DNA of 64,000 bases from Microglena sp. YARC (lineage: Eukaryota; Chlorophyta; Chlorophyceae; Chlamydomonadales; Chlamydomonadaceae). Below are positions 1 to 10,308 of this stretch, piece by piece. The stretch is from contig CM039464.1 in NCBI GenBank assembly GCA_022414725.1, positions 30,563,761-30,627,760 on the forward strand, read 5' to 3'. The notes under the pieces were generated by a model. That model had not been told where the DNA came from and made no database searches. It was given only the letters and a program-made list of their open reading frames with translations. Within the stretch, counting starts at the first letter, position 1, and every line of letters starts with the position of its first letter. The translations under genes were made by a program, and so were the position numbers.

Positions 1-656
1 TCCGATTCTGGAAAACAAAAGATCATAACCAGATTCAAAGGGACGAGGAAGTTCTGAGCTTAGAGAACTGGTTACAGATCCGTGCCTTTCGAACAGCGAC
101 CAGTTGGGACCCTGCACACCAGTAGGCTATCCTCCACTATGATAATGGTTTCTAAACTTCTCATGTACCTATATATGATTATTTAGATTCAGGAAAACAA
201 AAGATCATAACCAGATTCGAAGGGACGAGGAAGTTCTGAGCTTAGAGAACTGGTTACAGATCCGTGCCTTTCGAACGGCGACCAGTTGGGACCCTGCACG
301 CCAGTAGGCTATCCTACACCTAGATAATGGTTTCTAAACTTCTTAGGTACCTATATATGATTATATCGATTCAGGAAAACAAAAAATCATAACCAGAATC
401 GAAGGGACGGGGAAGTTCTGAGCTTAGAGAACTAGTTACAGATCCGCGCCTTTCGAACAGCTACCAGTTGGGACCCTGCACGCCAGTAGGCTATCCTACA
501 CTACGATAATGGTTTCTAAACTTCTTAGGTACCTATATCTGATAAATTAGATTCAGGTATACAAAATGTCATAACCAGATTCGAAGGGACGGGGAAGTTC
601 TGAGCTTAGAGAACTGGTTACAGATCTGCGCCTTTCGAACAGCGCAGATCGGTAAC
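1..656 (+). repeat. ~181-bp satellite, forward-oriented array
   Basis: About 3.6 tandem units of roughly 181-183 bp. The motif GGAAGTTCTGAGCTTAGAG recurs at about 50, 230, 410 and 593. The array runs off the left edge of the window. Units differ by scattered substitutions. No coding potential is seen. Confidence 0.92.
617..656. other. Palindromic junction between the two satellite arrays
   Basis: A 15-nt arm at 617-631 and its near-perfect reverse complement at 642-656 (one mismatch) flank a 10-nt centre. This is where the satellite changes orientation. Similarity of the two arms continues outward with more mismatches. Confidence 0.85.
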
Positions 657-1879
657 TACTGATTTAAACTCAGAACTTCCTCGTTCCTTCGAATCTGCTT
701 CTGATCTTTGGTTTTCCTGAATCGGACTGATCACATATAGGCACCTGACAAGTTCAGGGACCATTTTTCCTACTGTAGGATAGTTTATGGGGTTCAGGAT
801 CTCAACTGGTTACGGTTTAAAGAGCGCAGATCGGTAACTACTGATGTAAACTCAGAACTTCCTCGTTCCTTCGAATCTGCTTCTGATCTTTGGTTTTCCT
901 GAATCGGACTGATCACATATAGGCACCTGACAAGTTCAGGGACCATTTTCCTACTGTAGGATAGCCTATGGGGGTCAGGATCTCAACTGGTTACGGTTTA
1001 AACAGCGCAGATCGGTAACTACTGATTTAAACTCAGAACTTCCTCGTTCCTTCGAATCTGCTTCTGATCTTTGGTTTTCCTGAATCGGACTGATCACATA
1101 TAGGTACCTGACAAGTTCAGGGACCATTTTCCTACTGTAGGATAGTTTATGGGGTTCAGGATCTCAACTGGTTACGGTTTAAACAGCGCAGATCGGTAAC
1201 TACTGATTTAAACTCAGAACTTCCTCGTTCCTTCGAATCTGCTTCTGATCTTTGGTTTTCCTGAATCGGACTGATCACATATAGGCACCTGACAAGTTCA
1301 GGGACCATTTTCCTACTGTAGGATAGTTTATGGGGTTCAGGATCTCAACTAGTTACGGTTTAAAGAGCGCAGATCGGTAACTACTGATGTAAACTCAGAA
1401 CTTCCTCGTTCCTTCGAATCTGCTTCTGATCTTTGGTTTTCCTGAATCGGACTGATCACATATAGGCACCTGACAAGTTCAGGGACCATTTTCCTACTGT
1501 AGGATAGTTTATGGGGTTCAGGATCTCAACTGGTTACGGTTTAAAGAGCGCAGATCGGTAACTACTGATGTAAACTCAGAACTTCCTCGTTCCTTCGAAT
1601 CTGCTTCTGATCTTTGGTTTTCCTGAATCGGACTGATCACATATAGGCACCTGACAAGTTCAGGGACCATTTTCCTACTGTAGGATAGTCTATGGGGGTC
1701 AGGATCTCAACTGGTTACGGTTTAAACAGCGCAGATCGGTAACTACTGATTTGAACTCAGAACTTCCTCATTCCTTCGAATCTGCTTCTGATCTTTGGTT
1801 TTCCTGAATCGGACTGATCCCATATGGGTACCTAACAAGTTCAGGGACCATTTTCCTACTGTAGGATAGTCTATGGGGG
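642..1879 (-). repeat. ~181-bp satellite, inverted array
   Basis: About seven tandem units beginning near 642, 823, 1004, 1186, 1366, 1548 and 1729. Each begins GCGCAGATCGGTAACTACTG. The reverse complement of this unit resembles the unit at 1-640, sharing the GATTCAGGAAAAC and GGAAGTTCTGAG blocks. The two arrays therefore form one satellite family arranged head to head. The last unit ends abruptly near 1879. Confidence 0.92.
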
Positions 1880-2412
1880 TATGTTATAAACATGTTTTAT
1901 TACATTGATGACCTCTTTGACATATATTCCAAAGCATCCCTTATTCATATCTAAGTCTATCTAACTTAAAGGAAGTACGGTATGCAAAGATTTGAATAGT
2001 TATTCATTAAATAATGCAGTTGTATTCACTGCTGAAATTGGGCCGAAATACCTACGGTTAATAAGCAATATAGCCCCTTGTGCTAACCGTATATTCCCTT
2101 TCCTACCCTTGCTGGCCCTTCACCGTTGGTTCCTCTCTTCCCTGTTCCAATAAATCCGGGACGCGAACTGTTGTAGTGCTAGCTGGACTGTTGTTCCAAG
2201 CAACCGTGTACCGTACTCCTGTCCGGCTCTCAGCTGTCCCCGCGCCCAGTAGAAGATCCCTGGCAACGGAGCCCACGCACGCCAAACCCCTGAACCCACA
2301 ACTGAACCGGCCAAGTGCAATTCGAGCCACCAGATTGTAAACTCGCATTCTGAACGCTACGCTACGATCCTCCTCTTCCTCTTTTTTTCTTCACTTCGAC
2401 TGGAGACAACTA
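1880..2412. other. Unassigned spacer between satellite and H3 gene
   Basis: Non-repetitive sequence. Open frames exist at 2080-2340 on both strands, but neither shows a known motif. A search here for the missing H3 N-terminal sequence (tail, alpha-N helix) found nothing recognisable. Confidence 0.5.
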
Positions 2413-2503
2413 CTAACGAGGCAACGATCACAAGGCATACATGCATCGGTGAGCAGCCCTGGTCGCCAACTGCATCTTGGCCTTGTGATCGTTGCCTCGT
2501 TAG
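2413..2503. repeat. Perfect 24-bp inverted repeat abutting the H3 exon
   Basis: The arm 2413-2436 (CTAACGAGGCAACGATCACA...) is exactly reverse-complemented at 2480-2503, with a 43-nt loop. The right arm ends one base before the first sequence that could belong to the H3 exon, so the foldback may mark where the exon was cut or where an insertion landed. Confidence 0.9.
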
Positions 2504-3083
2504 TGCAAGCTGCTCCTCGTAGTTACACGAGGCTAGTTCGACAAATTGTACAAGATTTCGGAAATTACAGAATCCAAGCAGGGGCAAATTTGGCCCTTCA
2601 GGAAGCGACAGAGGCCTACTTGGTGGGCCTCTTCGAGAACACTTATCTGGCGGCTATACATGCCAAGCGGGTAACCATTATGCCCAAGGATATGCAGGTG
2701 CGCTATCTACAGGGGTTGGGGGTGGGGTGGGGGTGGGTGGGCGGGGGTGGGGGTAAGAGTTGGATCCACACAAAATATGCTGCAGCTTCTGAGCAGATCC
2801 CTAGGTGGGCAGTTGGCCTTTGGTAAAAATATGCTGCAGCTGCTGGGACCCGTACACGACAAAACACAACAGTACACTACACTACACTACACAACAGTAC
2901 ACAACACTATACAACACTACACAACACTACACAACACTACACAACACTATAGAACAAGGGGGTTGGAGGGGGATGGGGGGGGGGGGGGGGGACTGAGCTA
3001 CTTGAAACACTCACTCATTCACTAACTTTGATGTCTGTTTCCACTTGCAGCTCGCTCGGAGGATTCGAGGGGAGCGAAACTAG
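2504..3083 (+). CDS. Divergent histone H3 variant, C-terminal histone-fold part (two exons)
   Basis: Exon 1 ends at 2697 (ATGCAG|GTGCGC). Exon 2 is 3051-3083 (TTGCAG|CTCGCT) and ends in TAG. The spliced product reads through [39 protein letters not shown] and [10 protein letters not shown], which is the H3 fold from alpha-1 to the C-terminus. Family knowledge: H3 pairs with H4 in the nucleosome core. Differences from canonical H3 are a loop 1 about one residue shorter (GNYRIQ against the usual seven residues), N-Y in place of D-T-N after helix 2, and a terminal Asn. The N-terminal tail and alpha-N helix are not visible upstream. A start may lie in an unrecognised exon, or the gene is 5' truncated at the inverted repeat. 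The intron holds a G-rich stretch and an ACAACACTAC repeat. A centromeric H3 is possible but loop 1 is not lengthened as is usual for that class. Confidence 0.85.
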
Positions 3084-3106
3084 GACTTGGCAAGAAGTTG
3101 TGGTGA

Positions 3107-3930
3107 GTTATGCTTTCATGCCTGAACCACCCTCATGTAACAAACTTAATAAATGCATGTTACTTATCAATAATATCATAATATGGCTTAGCTGAACTAC
3201 CCATACTGTAGCCCGATAAGCGCCCTTGAGGCTGCTTGCTACAGAATGGGCGGGAGATGCGATTTGCCTTGCATGGTATGCCTTAACCACCCTCATGTAA
3301 CAACTTAATTAATGCATGTTACTTATCAATAATATCAGAATATGGCTTAGCTGAACCTACCCATACTGTAGCCCGATAAGCGCCCTTGAGGCTGCTTGCT
3401 ACAGAATGGGCGGGAGATGCGATTTGCCTTGTATGGTATGCCTTAACCACCCTCATGTAACAACTTAATTAATGCATGTTACTTATCAATAATATCATAA
3501 TATGGCTTAGCTGAACCTACCCATACTGTAGCCCGATAAGCGCCCTTGAGGCTGCTTGCTACAGAATGGGCGGGAGATGCGATTTGCCTTGTATGGTATG
3601 CCTGAACCACCCTCATGTAACAACTTAATTAATGCATGTTACTTATCAATAATATCATAATATGGCTTAGCTGAACCTACCCATACTGTAGCCCGATAAG
3701 CGCCCTTGAGGCTGCTTGCTACATAATGGGCGGGAGATGCGATTTGCCTTGTATGGTATGCCTGAACCACCCTCATGTAACAACTTAATTAATGCATGTC
3801 AGTAATAAAAAATATGGCTTAGCTGCACCTGCCCATTATGTAGCCGCATAAGCGCCCTTGAGGCTGCTTGCTACAAAATGGGTGGTCAATGCGTTTAGCC
3901 ATGTATGCATCCACCACCCTCTGCACACAC
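3107..3930 (+). repeat. 160-bp tandem repeat downstream of H3
   Basis: Five units; the AACCACCCTCATGTAACAAC block recurs exactly every 160 bp (3124, 3284, 3444, 3604, 3764), with a decayed sixth near 3910. It begins after GTTGTG|GTGAGT at 3102, a good splice donor, and ends before an acceptor at 4006. It may sit in a 3'-UTR intron of the H3 gene (inference). Confidence 0.9.
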
Positions 3931-4006
3931 TTAAGTCACCAACATGATAAGTGCAGCACATTCTAAGCAGCATTATCTTACTCATTCTAATGTTTTTCCC
4001 TTGCAG

Positions 4007-4142
4007 GTCATTCATGAATGCTGGCTGTTGGGAGCAAGTAAAGGACGAATATGCAGTAGTGGAGCTGCCTGGAAGCTGCCATCATGTGGTGCCAAGCTTA
4101 GCCAATGGGATATTAAGGCATGTTAGTGCCCTGAATATATAG
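4007..4142 (+). other. Possible downstream (3' UTR or terminal) exon
   Basis: A pyrimidine tract and TTGCAG end at 4006. The following sequence is open in two frames, one to a stop at 4140-4142. No family is recognised. If joined to the donor at 3102 it would be an H3 3'-UTR exon. It could instead belong to an unrelated transcript. Confidence 0.35.
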
Positions 4143-4178
4143 TAGCATGGAGCAGTAATCATAGGGTGACTTTAGTTT

Positions 4179-4265
4179 GGGTTTTGTTTATGAGGGTTTA
4201 AAGGTACTGCCTGTCCTTGTTGACCAGGACAGGCAGTACCTTTAAACCCTCATACAAAAAACCCA
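4179..4265. repeat. Long hairpin (~40-bp arms, 8-nt loop)
   Basis: The arms 4191-4217 and 4226-4252 are perfect reverse complements (core AGGTACTGCCTGTCCT). Pairing continues imperfectly out to the GGGTTTTGTTTA / ACAAAAAACCC edges. It could be a foldback element or a transcript-end hairpin. Confidence 0.9.
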
Positions 4266-4439
4266 AAAATTTAATTTGAAATTTCAAGCACAGCAGTAGA
4301 TAGGCCTATTATCCCTTCCACCACCTTGGACAATAGCCGGGCCTGGTAGTTGACAATATACAGCCTTCTTGTGCGATACCCACGAGAGCACTGTATTGTA
4401 TTCATCAATTGTGCGATACCCACAACGATGAATACTTTC

Positions 4440-4880
4440 CCTACAACTGAATTAGACCTAACTTCCAGCCAGCTCCATTAGGTTGTACAGCTTCCAGCCA
4501 TGGGTTGTACAGCTTCCAGCTAGCTCCTTAGGTTGTAGAACTTCCAGCCAGCTTCAATAGACTTTCACTTTGTGTGACAGGTTGTACAGCTTCTAGCCAG
4601 ATCCATTAGGTTGTACAGCTTCCAGCCAGCTGCATTAGGTTGTACAGCTTCTAGCCAGCTCCATTAGGTTGTAGAGCTTCCAGCCAGCTCCATTAGACTT
4701 TCACTTGTGTGGCAGGTCGTAAAGCTTCCACCCAGCTCCACTAGGTTGTACAGCTTCCAGCCAGCTCCATAAGACTTTCACTTTGTGTGCCAGGTTGTAT
4801 AGCTTCCAGCCAGCTCCATTAGGCTGTCTCTCTGTATATTAGGTTGTTGTGTAGCTTCGAGCCAGCTAAGCCGTCCTCAG
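4440..4880 (+). repeat. Degenerate minisatellite
   Basis: The phrase GGTTGTACAGCTTCCAGCCA recurs about ten times with variable spacers such as AGCTCCATTAG and AGACTTTCACTTTGTGTG. No coding signal. Confidence 0.85.
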
Positions 4881-5033
4881 CAGGAAAATTAAATATATGA
4901 TACCAATTTGTTTTCTGGCATTATATTTGTTTCCTTTCTTGTAAAAGTTTCTTTCCTACCATTGTCCAAAGTGCGAGTACTTAAACACGCACACACACCC
5001 TACTTGGGCTGTTTCCAAACTCCTACATTCAAC

Positions 5034-5153
5034 TTCAACTTGGTTACATAGCCAGACTTCAACTTGGTTACATAGCCAGACTTCAACTTGGTTACGTAGC
5101 CAGACTTCAACTTGGTTACATAGCCAGACTTCAACTTGGTTACATAGCCAGTT
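5034..5153 (+). repeat. 24-bp tandem repeat, five copies
   Basis: Unit ACTTCAACTTGGTTACATAG plus CCAG, nearly identical in five copies. It is divisible by three and so keeps a minus-strand frame open (SGYVTKLK repeated), but there is no other sign of coding. Confidence 0.93.
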
Positions 5154-5555
5154 GTGACACTTGAGATTACAGCCATCATCTTGCTAGCACCTACACCCCA
5201 CCCTAGATTTTTGTCTAGCCAATGAAAGCACAACTAATGTACTACAAGGTACGGATTTGTGCCGGTTATCGCTAGGCGCTCGCCCGCCTCGGATTCAAAG
5301 CTTCCTACCTCTCGGCAGCCTACATATGGGAGCTTAGCTACATTTCGAAGTGCAATATCTTCGACCACCTTGAATTCCGTTTGATATTGTCTTGATTGAC
5401 TTCCGTCTGATTCAATGAATAAGCTGCTTGAATTGAATCACTGATTCAAACTGTTTTCAAGGTACCCTGATTCAAGGGGAAAACCGCTTGATAGGGGTTC
5501 ATTGATTCAAACCAGTTGATTCAAACGATTTCAAAGGTCTGCCTAAATACCGACG
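5154..5555. other. Unassigned spacer
   Basis: TTGATTCAA-rich sequence at 5380-5540 with short direct and inverted repeats. No gene seen. Confidence 0.5.
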
Positions 5556-5960
5556 TTTATAATCCGCATAGTTACACCAGGGAGCTAACTATGCGGGGGG
5601 TTAGGATATAGTTTTCTTGCACGGGGGGACTCGGCATTGGAAGGCAGTGAGTAGCCCAGAGTTGGCTAAAAAACATGTAACAATCCAATCCAATCCGAGC
5701 TATTGATGTCAGCCAGTCATGGATTCGAAGCTACTTTGTGCGCGCTCCCTGGTTTCTGTGGGTATCGCACCGCGGGACTTGAGAGAGTACAGGTGTGTGT
5801 GTATGTATGTATGTGTGTGTGTGTTGTGTGTTGTGTGTGGGGTGTGGGGGGGGGGGGGTCAGGGTAAGTAGGTGCGTGTGTGTGATGCCCCAGACATGTT
5901 GCTTCCGTGGGTATCGCACCGTGGAACTTGAGAGAGTACAGGTGTGTGTGTGTGTGTGTG

Positions 5961-5994
<34 letters not shown>

Positions 5995-7478
5995 CAGGGT
6001 AAGTAGGTGTGTGTGTGATGCCCCAGGCATGTTGCTTCCGTGGGTATCACAGGGACGATTTTTATTCTGCAGACAGCAAGAAGTCTGACGGCGTAATGAT
6101 AACGCCTGGTAGGGCGTGGTGTTAAGGGAGCCCCGTCTTATGGCGGTAGGGAACGAGCTGCTAATTTAACTGGACCAAGCTACCATGGCAGTTGACAGCA
6201 TGCCCCCTGGTTTCCGTGGGTATCGCACGGTGGGACTTGGAATCAGAAGGTGGTGGGCAGCTCAGAGTTGGCATAAGTCAATTAAATTAAATTAAATTCT
6301 TGTGACGTCAGCTGTAACACTGCCGGCTCTCCTGGAGAGCACCAAGCTAAAGGGATCAGACCATAGTCCATCGTTTCTTTTTTTAGCTACAAGTAGCAGC
6401 TGGAGGGGGTGGGGGTGGAAGTGTGTGTGTGGGGGGGTGTAGGGTGGGGTGGGGTGAGTGGTGAGTGTTGTGTTGACTTTGTCCCTTTAGCCTATGAGCC
6501 TATTTGGCCTACCCCTGGACTTTAACATACGTGGCCCAGTGGCTGGCTAATGGGGCTGGCTGGAAGCTGCTGCAAGTAGCAAGCAAATGAAACAGTAGGC
6601 TGTCTGTGTTATGTGTACTGTGTACCTTCAGCCTATTGGCCTACCCTGGACTTTGACATGCGTGACCCAGTGGCTGGCTTATGGAGCTGGCTGGAAGCTG
6701 CTGCAAGTAGGAAGCAAATGAAACAGTAGGGTGTCTGTGTTGTGTGTACTTTGTCGCTTAAGCCTATTTGGCCTACCCCTAGACTCGAACATACTTAAGT
6801 ATCAGCACTGAGAATTGAAGGTCTAGATGGAGCACGAGCTAGGAGTTCCTCCAACGATCTCACCCACTTGCCCCTCCCCCGTACTTACATCCCCCCCACC
6901 CAGGGATTTCCCGACCCCTGCTACATATAGCTATCGCGACTGTAGACCCCGTTTTTGGCCCCAAATTGCTGTTATAAAAGAACCCCAAAATATGGTCCTA
7001 AATGACCCTAAAAAGCTATTAAAAACACTGTCCCTGGAGGCCTAAACCATTAAGCTAGAAAAAACCCACTTTCTGATTTGAAAAATAAATCCCTGTCTCA
7101 CCCCGTCTTTTCGGCTCATGATCCTTAAGTCTTGTTGGATTCGAGAAACCTCTGGCTTGTATTCCAAAGAAGTCATTGTAAACTGATCTTACTCTTTCCC
7201 CCCCCCCGGCGTCCCAATCGCCGTATCTCCATCCAAGACCTTCTGATGCTCCCACTCACTACTACTGGACAGCTTCTACTATTCTTCAAGTCCCAGAATA
7301 CTAGCTAGGAGCTCCTCCGATCTCCTTACCCACTTGCCTTCCCTTCCCCCCCCCCCCACCACCACCACCACTACCACCACACACACACACACACACACAC
7401 ATGTAGCGATTGGGTTTATCATAACTCTGTATTGCTGCAGACCGGCGTCCATCCACCAGCTGCAACAGACTCTGGGAC

Positions 7479-7673
7479 CAGGGTACTTCCAAGCGCACAC
7501 TTTTGCGCGCTGGCGCGCTGCCTTTTTGGAGCCCATTGCGCGTTTTGCGCAGTTTTTCGCAACCCCCTGTGGGCGCAGCAAGCAATGTTTGCGCTTGTTG
7601 CACTACAAAGCGCAGTTTTGTTTTTTTCAAGTGCGCTAAAGCGCTGGCCAATTTGGCCAATGGAAGTACCCTG
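7479..7673. mobile_element. hAT-type MITE (left duplication copy)
   Basis: Termini CAGGGTACTTCC and GGAAGTACCCTG are perfect inverted repeats. The 8-bp flanks are TCTGGGAC (7471-7478) and TCTGGGAT (7674-7681). The interior is rich in GCGC palindromes and has no transposase. The same insertion with the same flanks is present at 50897-51091, so it predates the duplication. Confidence 0.9.
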
Positions 7674-7682
7674 TCTGGGATA

Positions 7683-8966
7683 CTAGCTAGGAGCTCCTCC
7701 GACATCCTCATCCACTTGCCCGCCCCCTACATTCCCAATCCCTGCATCGGCATCCACCGCTTTCTGACGCGCCCACAGTTGCTGCGTCTCCTTCGCCACC
7801 TTCTTGGGTACCTAGCTGAACAGGTGGATGGCGCTGGGCACTAGCTAGGAGCTCCTCCGACATCCTCATCCACTTGCCCGCCCCCTACAGCCCCAATCCC
7901 TGCATCGGCATCCACCGCTTTCTGACGCGCCCACAGTTGCTGCGTCTCCTTCGCCACCTTCTTGGGTACCTAGCTGAACTGGTGGATGGCGCTGGGCACT
8001 AGCTAGGAGCTCCTCCGACATCCTCATCCACTTGCCCGCCCCCTACAGCCCCAACCCCTGCATCGGCATCCACCGCTTTCTGACGCGCCCACAGTTGCTG
8101 CGTCTCCTTCGCCACCTTCTTGGGTACCTAGCTGAACTGGTGGATGGCGCTGGGCACTAGCTAGGAGCTCCTCCGACATCCTCATCCACTTGCCCGCCCC
8201 CTACAGCCCCAATCCCTGCATCGGCATCCACCGCTTTCTGACGCGCCACAGTTGCTGCATCTCCTTCGCCACCTTCTTGGGTACCTAGCTGAACTGGTGG
8301 ATGGCGCTGGGCACTAGCTAGGAGCTCCTCCGACATCCTCATCCACTTGCCCGCCCCCTACAGCCCAATCCCTGCATCGGCATCCACCGCTTTCTGACGC
8401 GCCCCACAGTTGCTGCGTCTCCTTCGCCACCTTCTTGGGTACCTAGCTGAACTGGTGGATGGCGCTGGGCACTAGCTAGGAGCTCCTCCGACATCCTTTC
8501 CCACTTTCCCCCCTCCTACGGCCCCAATTCCTGCATCGGCATCCACCGCTTTCTGACGCCCACAGTTGCTGCGTCGCCTTCACCACCTTCTTGCTAGGAT
8601 TCTTAAGCGCCTTGTTGAACTGGTGGATGGCGCTGGGCACTAGCTAGGAGCTCCTCCGACATCCTCATCCACTTGCCCGCCCCCTACGGCCCCGATTCCT
8701 GCATCGGCATCAACCACTTTCTGATGCGCCCACACTTGCTGCGTCGCTTTCGCCACCTTCTTGGGCGCCTTGCTGACCGGTGGATGGCATTGGGCCCTAG
8801 CTAGGAGCTCCTCCGACATCTTCGCCCACTTACCCGCCCCCTACGGCCCCAATCCTGGCATCAGCATCCACCACTTTCTGATGCGCCCACAGTTGCTGCG
8901 TTGCCTTGGCCACCAGCTTGCTAGCCTCCTTGGGTGCCTTGCTGAACTGGTGTATGGCGCTGGGCA
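7683..8966 (-). repeat. Tandem array of decayed terminal-exon copies (left)
   Basis: Eight units of ~158-168 bp, each starting CTAGCTAGGAGCTCC (7683, 7841, 7999, 8157, 8314, 8472, 8640, 8798), plus the real exon as a ninth at 8967. On the minus strand each unit is a copy of the TPR gene's last coding exon with its stop. Most carry an extra in-frame TAG at the QFS position. They lie 3' of the true stop. The right duplication copy has one unit fewer. Confidence 0.9.
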
Positions 8967-10308
8967 CTAGCTAGGAGCTCCTCCGACATCCTCACCCACT
9001 TGCCCGCCCCCTACCGCCCCAATCCCGGCATCAGCATCCACCACTTTCTGATGCGCCCACAGTTGCTGCGTTGCTTCCGCCACCTGCTTGGGCGCCTTCT
9101 TGGGCGCTTTACTGAACTGGTGAAATAGCCCTCGCACGCCCTCACCAGTACCCGGCCTAGCAGAGCGTGGGCGAGGCTGCTGTTGCTGCTGTGCCTGCTG
9201 TACCTGCAGCATATAAATATTAGTTAGATTTGAATATGACTTGGATTTGAATATGACTTGGATTTGAATATGTTGGATTTGAATATTACTTGGATATAAA
9301 TATTAGTTGGATATAAATATTAGTTGGATTTGAATATAACTTGGATATAAAATTATTTGGATTTGAATATTACTTGGATTTGAATATGACTTGGATAATA
9401 TAACTCGGATTTGAATATAACTTGGATAATATTACTTGGATTTGAATCTAACTTGGATTGGAATATTACTTGGATAAAATAACTTGGATTTGAATATTAC
9501 TTGGATAATATAACTTGGATTTGAATATTACTTGGATAAAATAACTTGGATTTGAATATTACTCGGATAATCTAACTTGGATTTGAATATTACTTGATAA
9601 TATAACTTGGATTTGAATATTACTTGGATTTGAATTTTACTTGAATTTGAATATAACTTGGATTTGAATATTACTTGGATAATATAACTTGGCTTTGAAT
9701 ATTACTTGGATTTAAATATTACTTGGATAAGATAATTGGATATAGATATTAGTTGGACTTGAATATTACCTGGATTTGACTATGACTTGAATAATATTAC
9801 TTGGATAAAAAGATTACTTGGATATTAATATTACTCGGATGTAAATATTACTTGGATAATTACATTTAATTTGTATACTACTATATTGACGCACTCGCAC
9901 TTGTTTTATTTGCTCCAGCCTTCATTTTTTTATTTTTTAGCCTTGAATTGACTCCAAACCTGCTGTACCTGCATTTATTATAGGCAATTTGTATTATATG
10001 TTTCCGCGCTCGCCCTTTTTTTATTTGCTCCAGCCTGCTCCAGCCCTTTTTATGCTTTAGCATTGAATAGACTCCAAACCTGCTGTACCTGCTGTACCTG
10101 CGCTTGTGCCAGCCTGGCAGCTTCCTCCTGTGCCTTCATGTCTGCCTCCTTCTGCCTCTTCTCCGCGGCCATGAGTTCGATGTAGAGGGCCTCCACCTCG
10201 GACTGGCGGCCGCTGTGGGCCAGGATGACAGCTAGCGTGCCCAGGGCGATCTCACCAGCCTGGTGTAGCTCCACGTCGGTGGAATGAGAGGCTGCTGATA
10301 ACACTTTC
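8967..10308 (-). pseudogene. Truncated duplicate of the TPR gene (last two exons only)
   Basis: Exon 10098-10308 and terminal exon 8967-9203 match the right-hand gene's exons 53375-53585 and 52230-52466, with the same splice sites (GCGCAG|GTACAG and CTGCAG|GTACAG). The encoded part is the last TPR helix pair (LGTLAVILAHSGRQSEVEAL), an EKRQKEADMKAQEEAAR coiled stretch and a Q-rich, G-rich tail. The duplication ends at 10931 in the upstream intron, so there is no promoter or N-terminal region. Expression is unlikely unless a new 5' exon was captured. No disabling change is visible in these two exons. Confidence 0.85.
9210..9860 (-). repeat. AT-rich intronic minisatellite (left copy)
   Basis: Short TTGGATTTGAATATTACTTGG / TTGGATAATATAAC units fill the last intron of the TPR gene copy. 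The same array is at 52475-53140. Confidence 0.9.

Noticed and set aside
2504..3083. Firm assignment as centromeric H3
   Set aside because: Loop 1 is shorter rather than longer than canonical, and the N-terminus is missing. Proximity to satellite alone is not enough.
7301..7711. Minus-strand ORF with LAKLASALAHLKK
   Set aside because: It translates the hAT-type MITE. The same peptide appears at every plus-oriented copy (31888-32175, 50725-51129).
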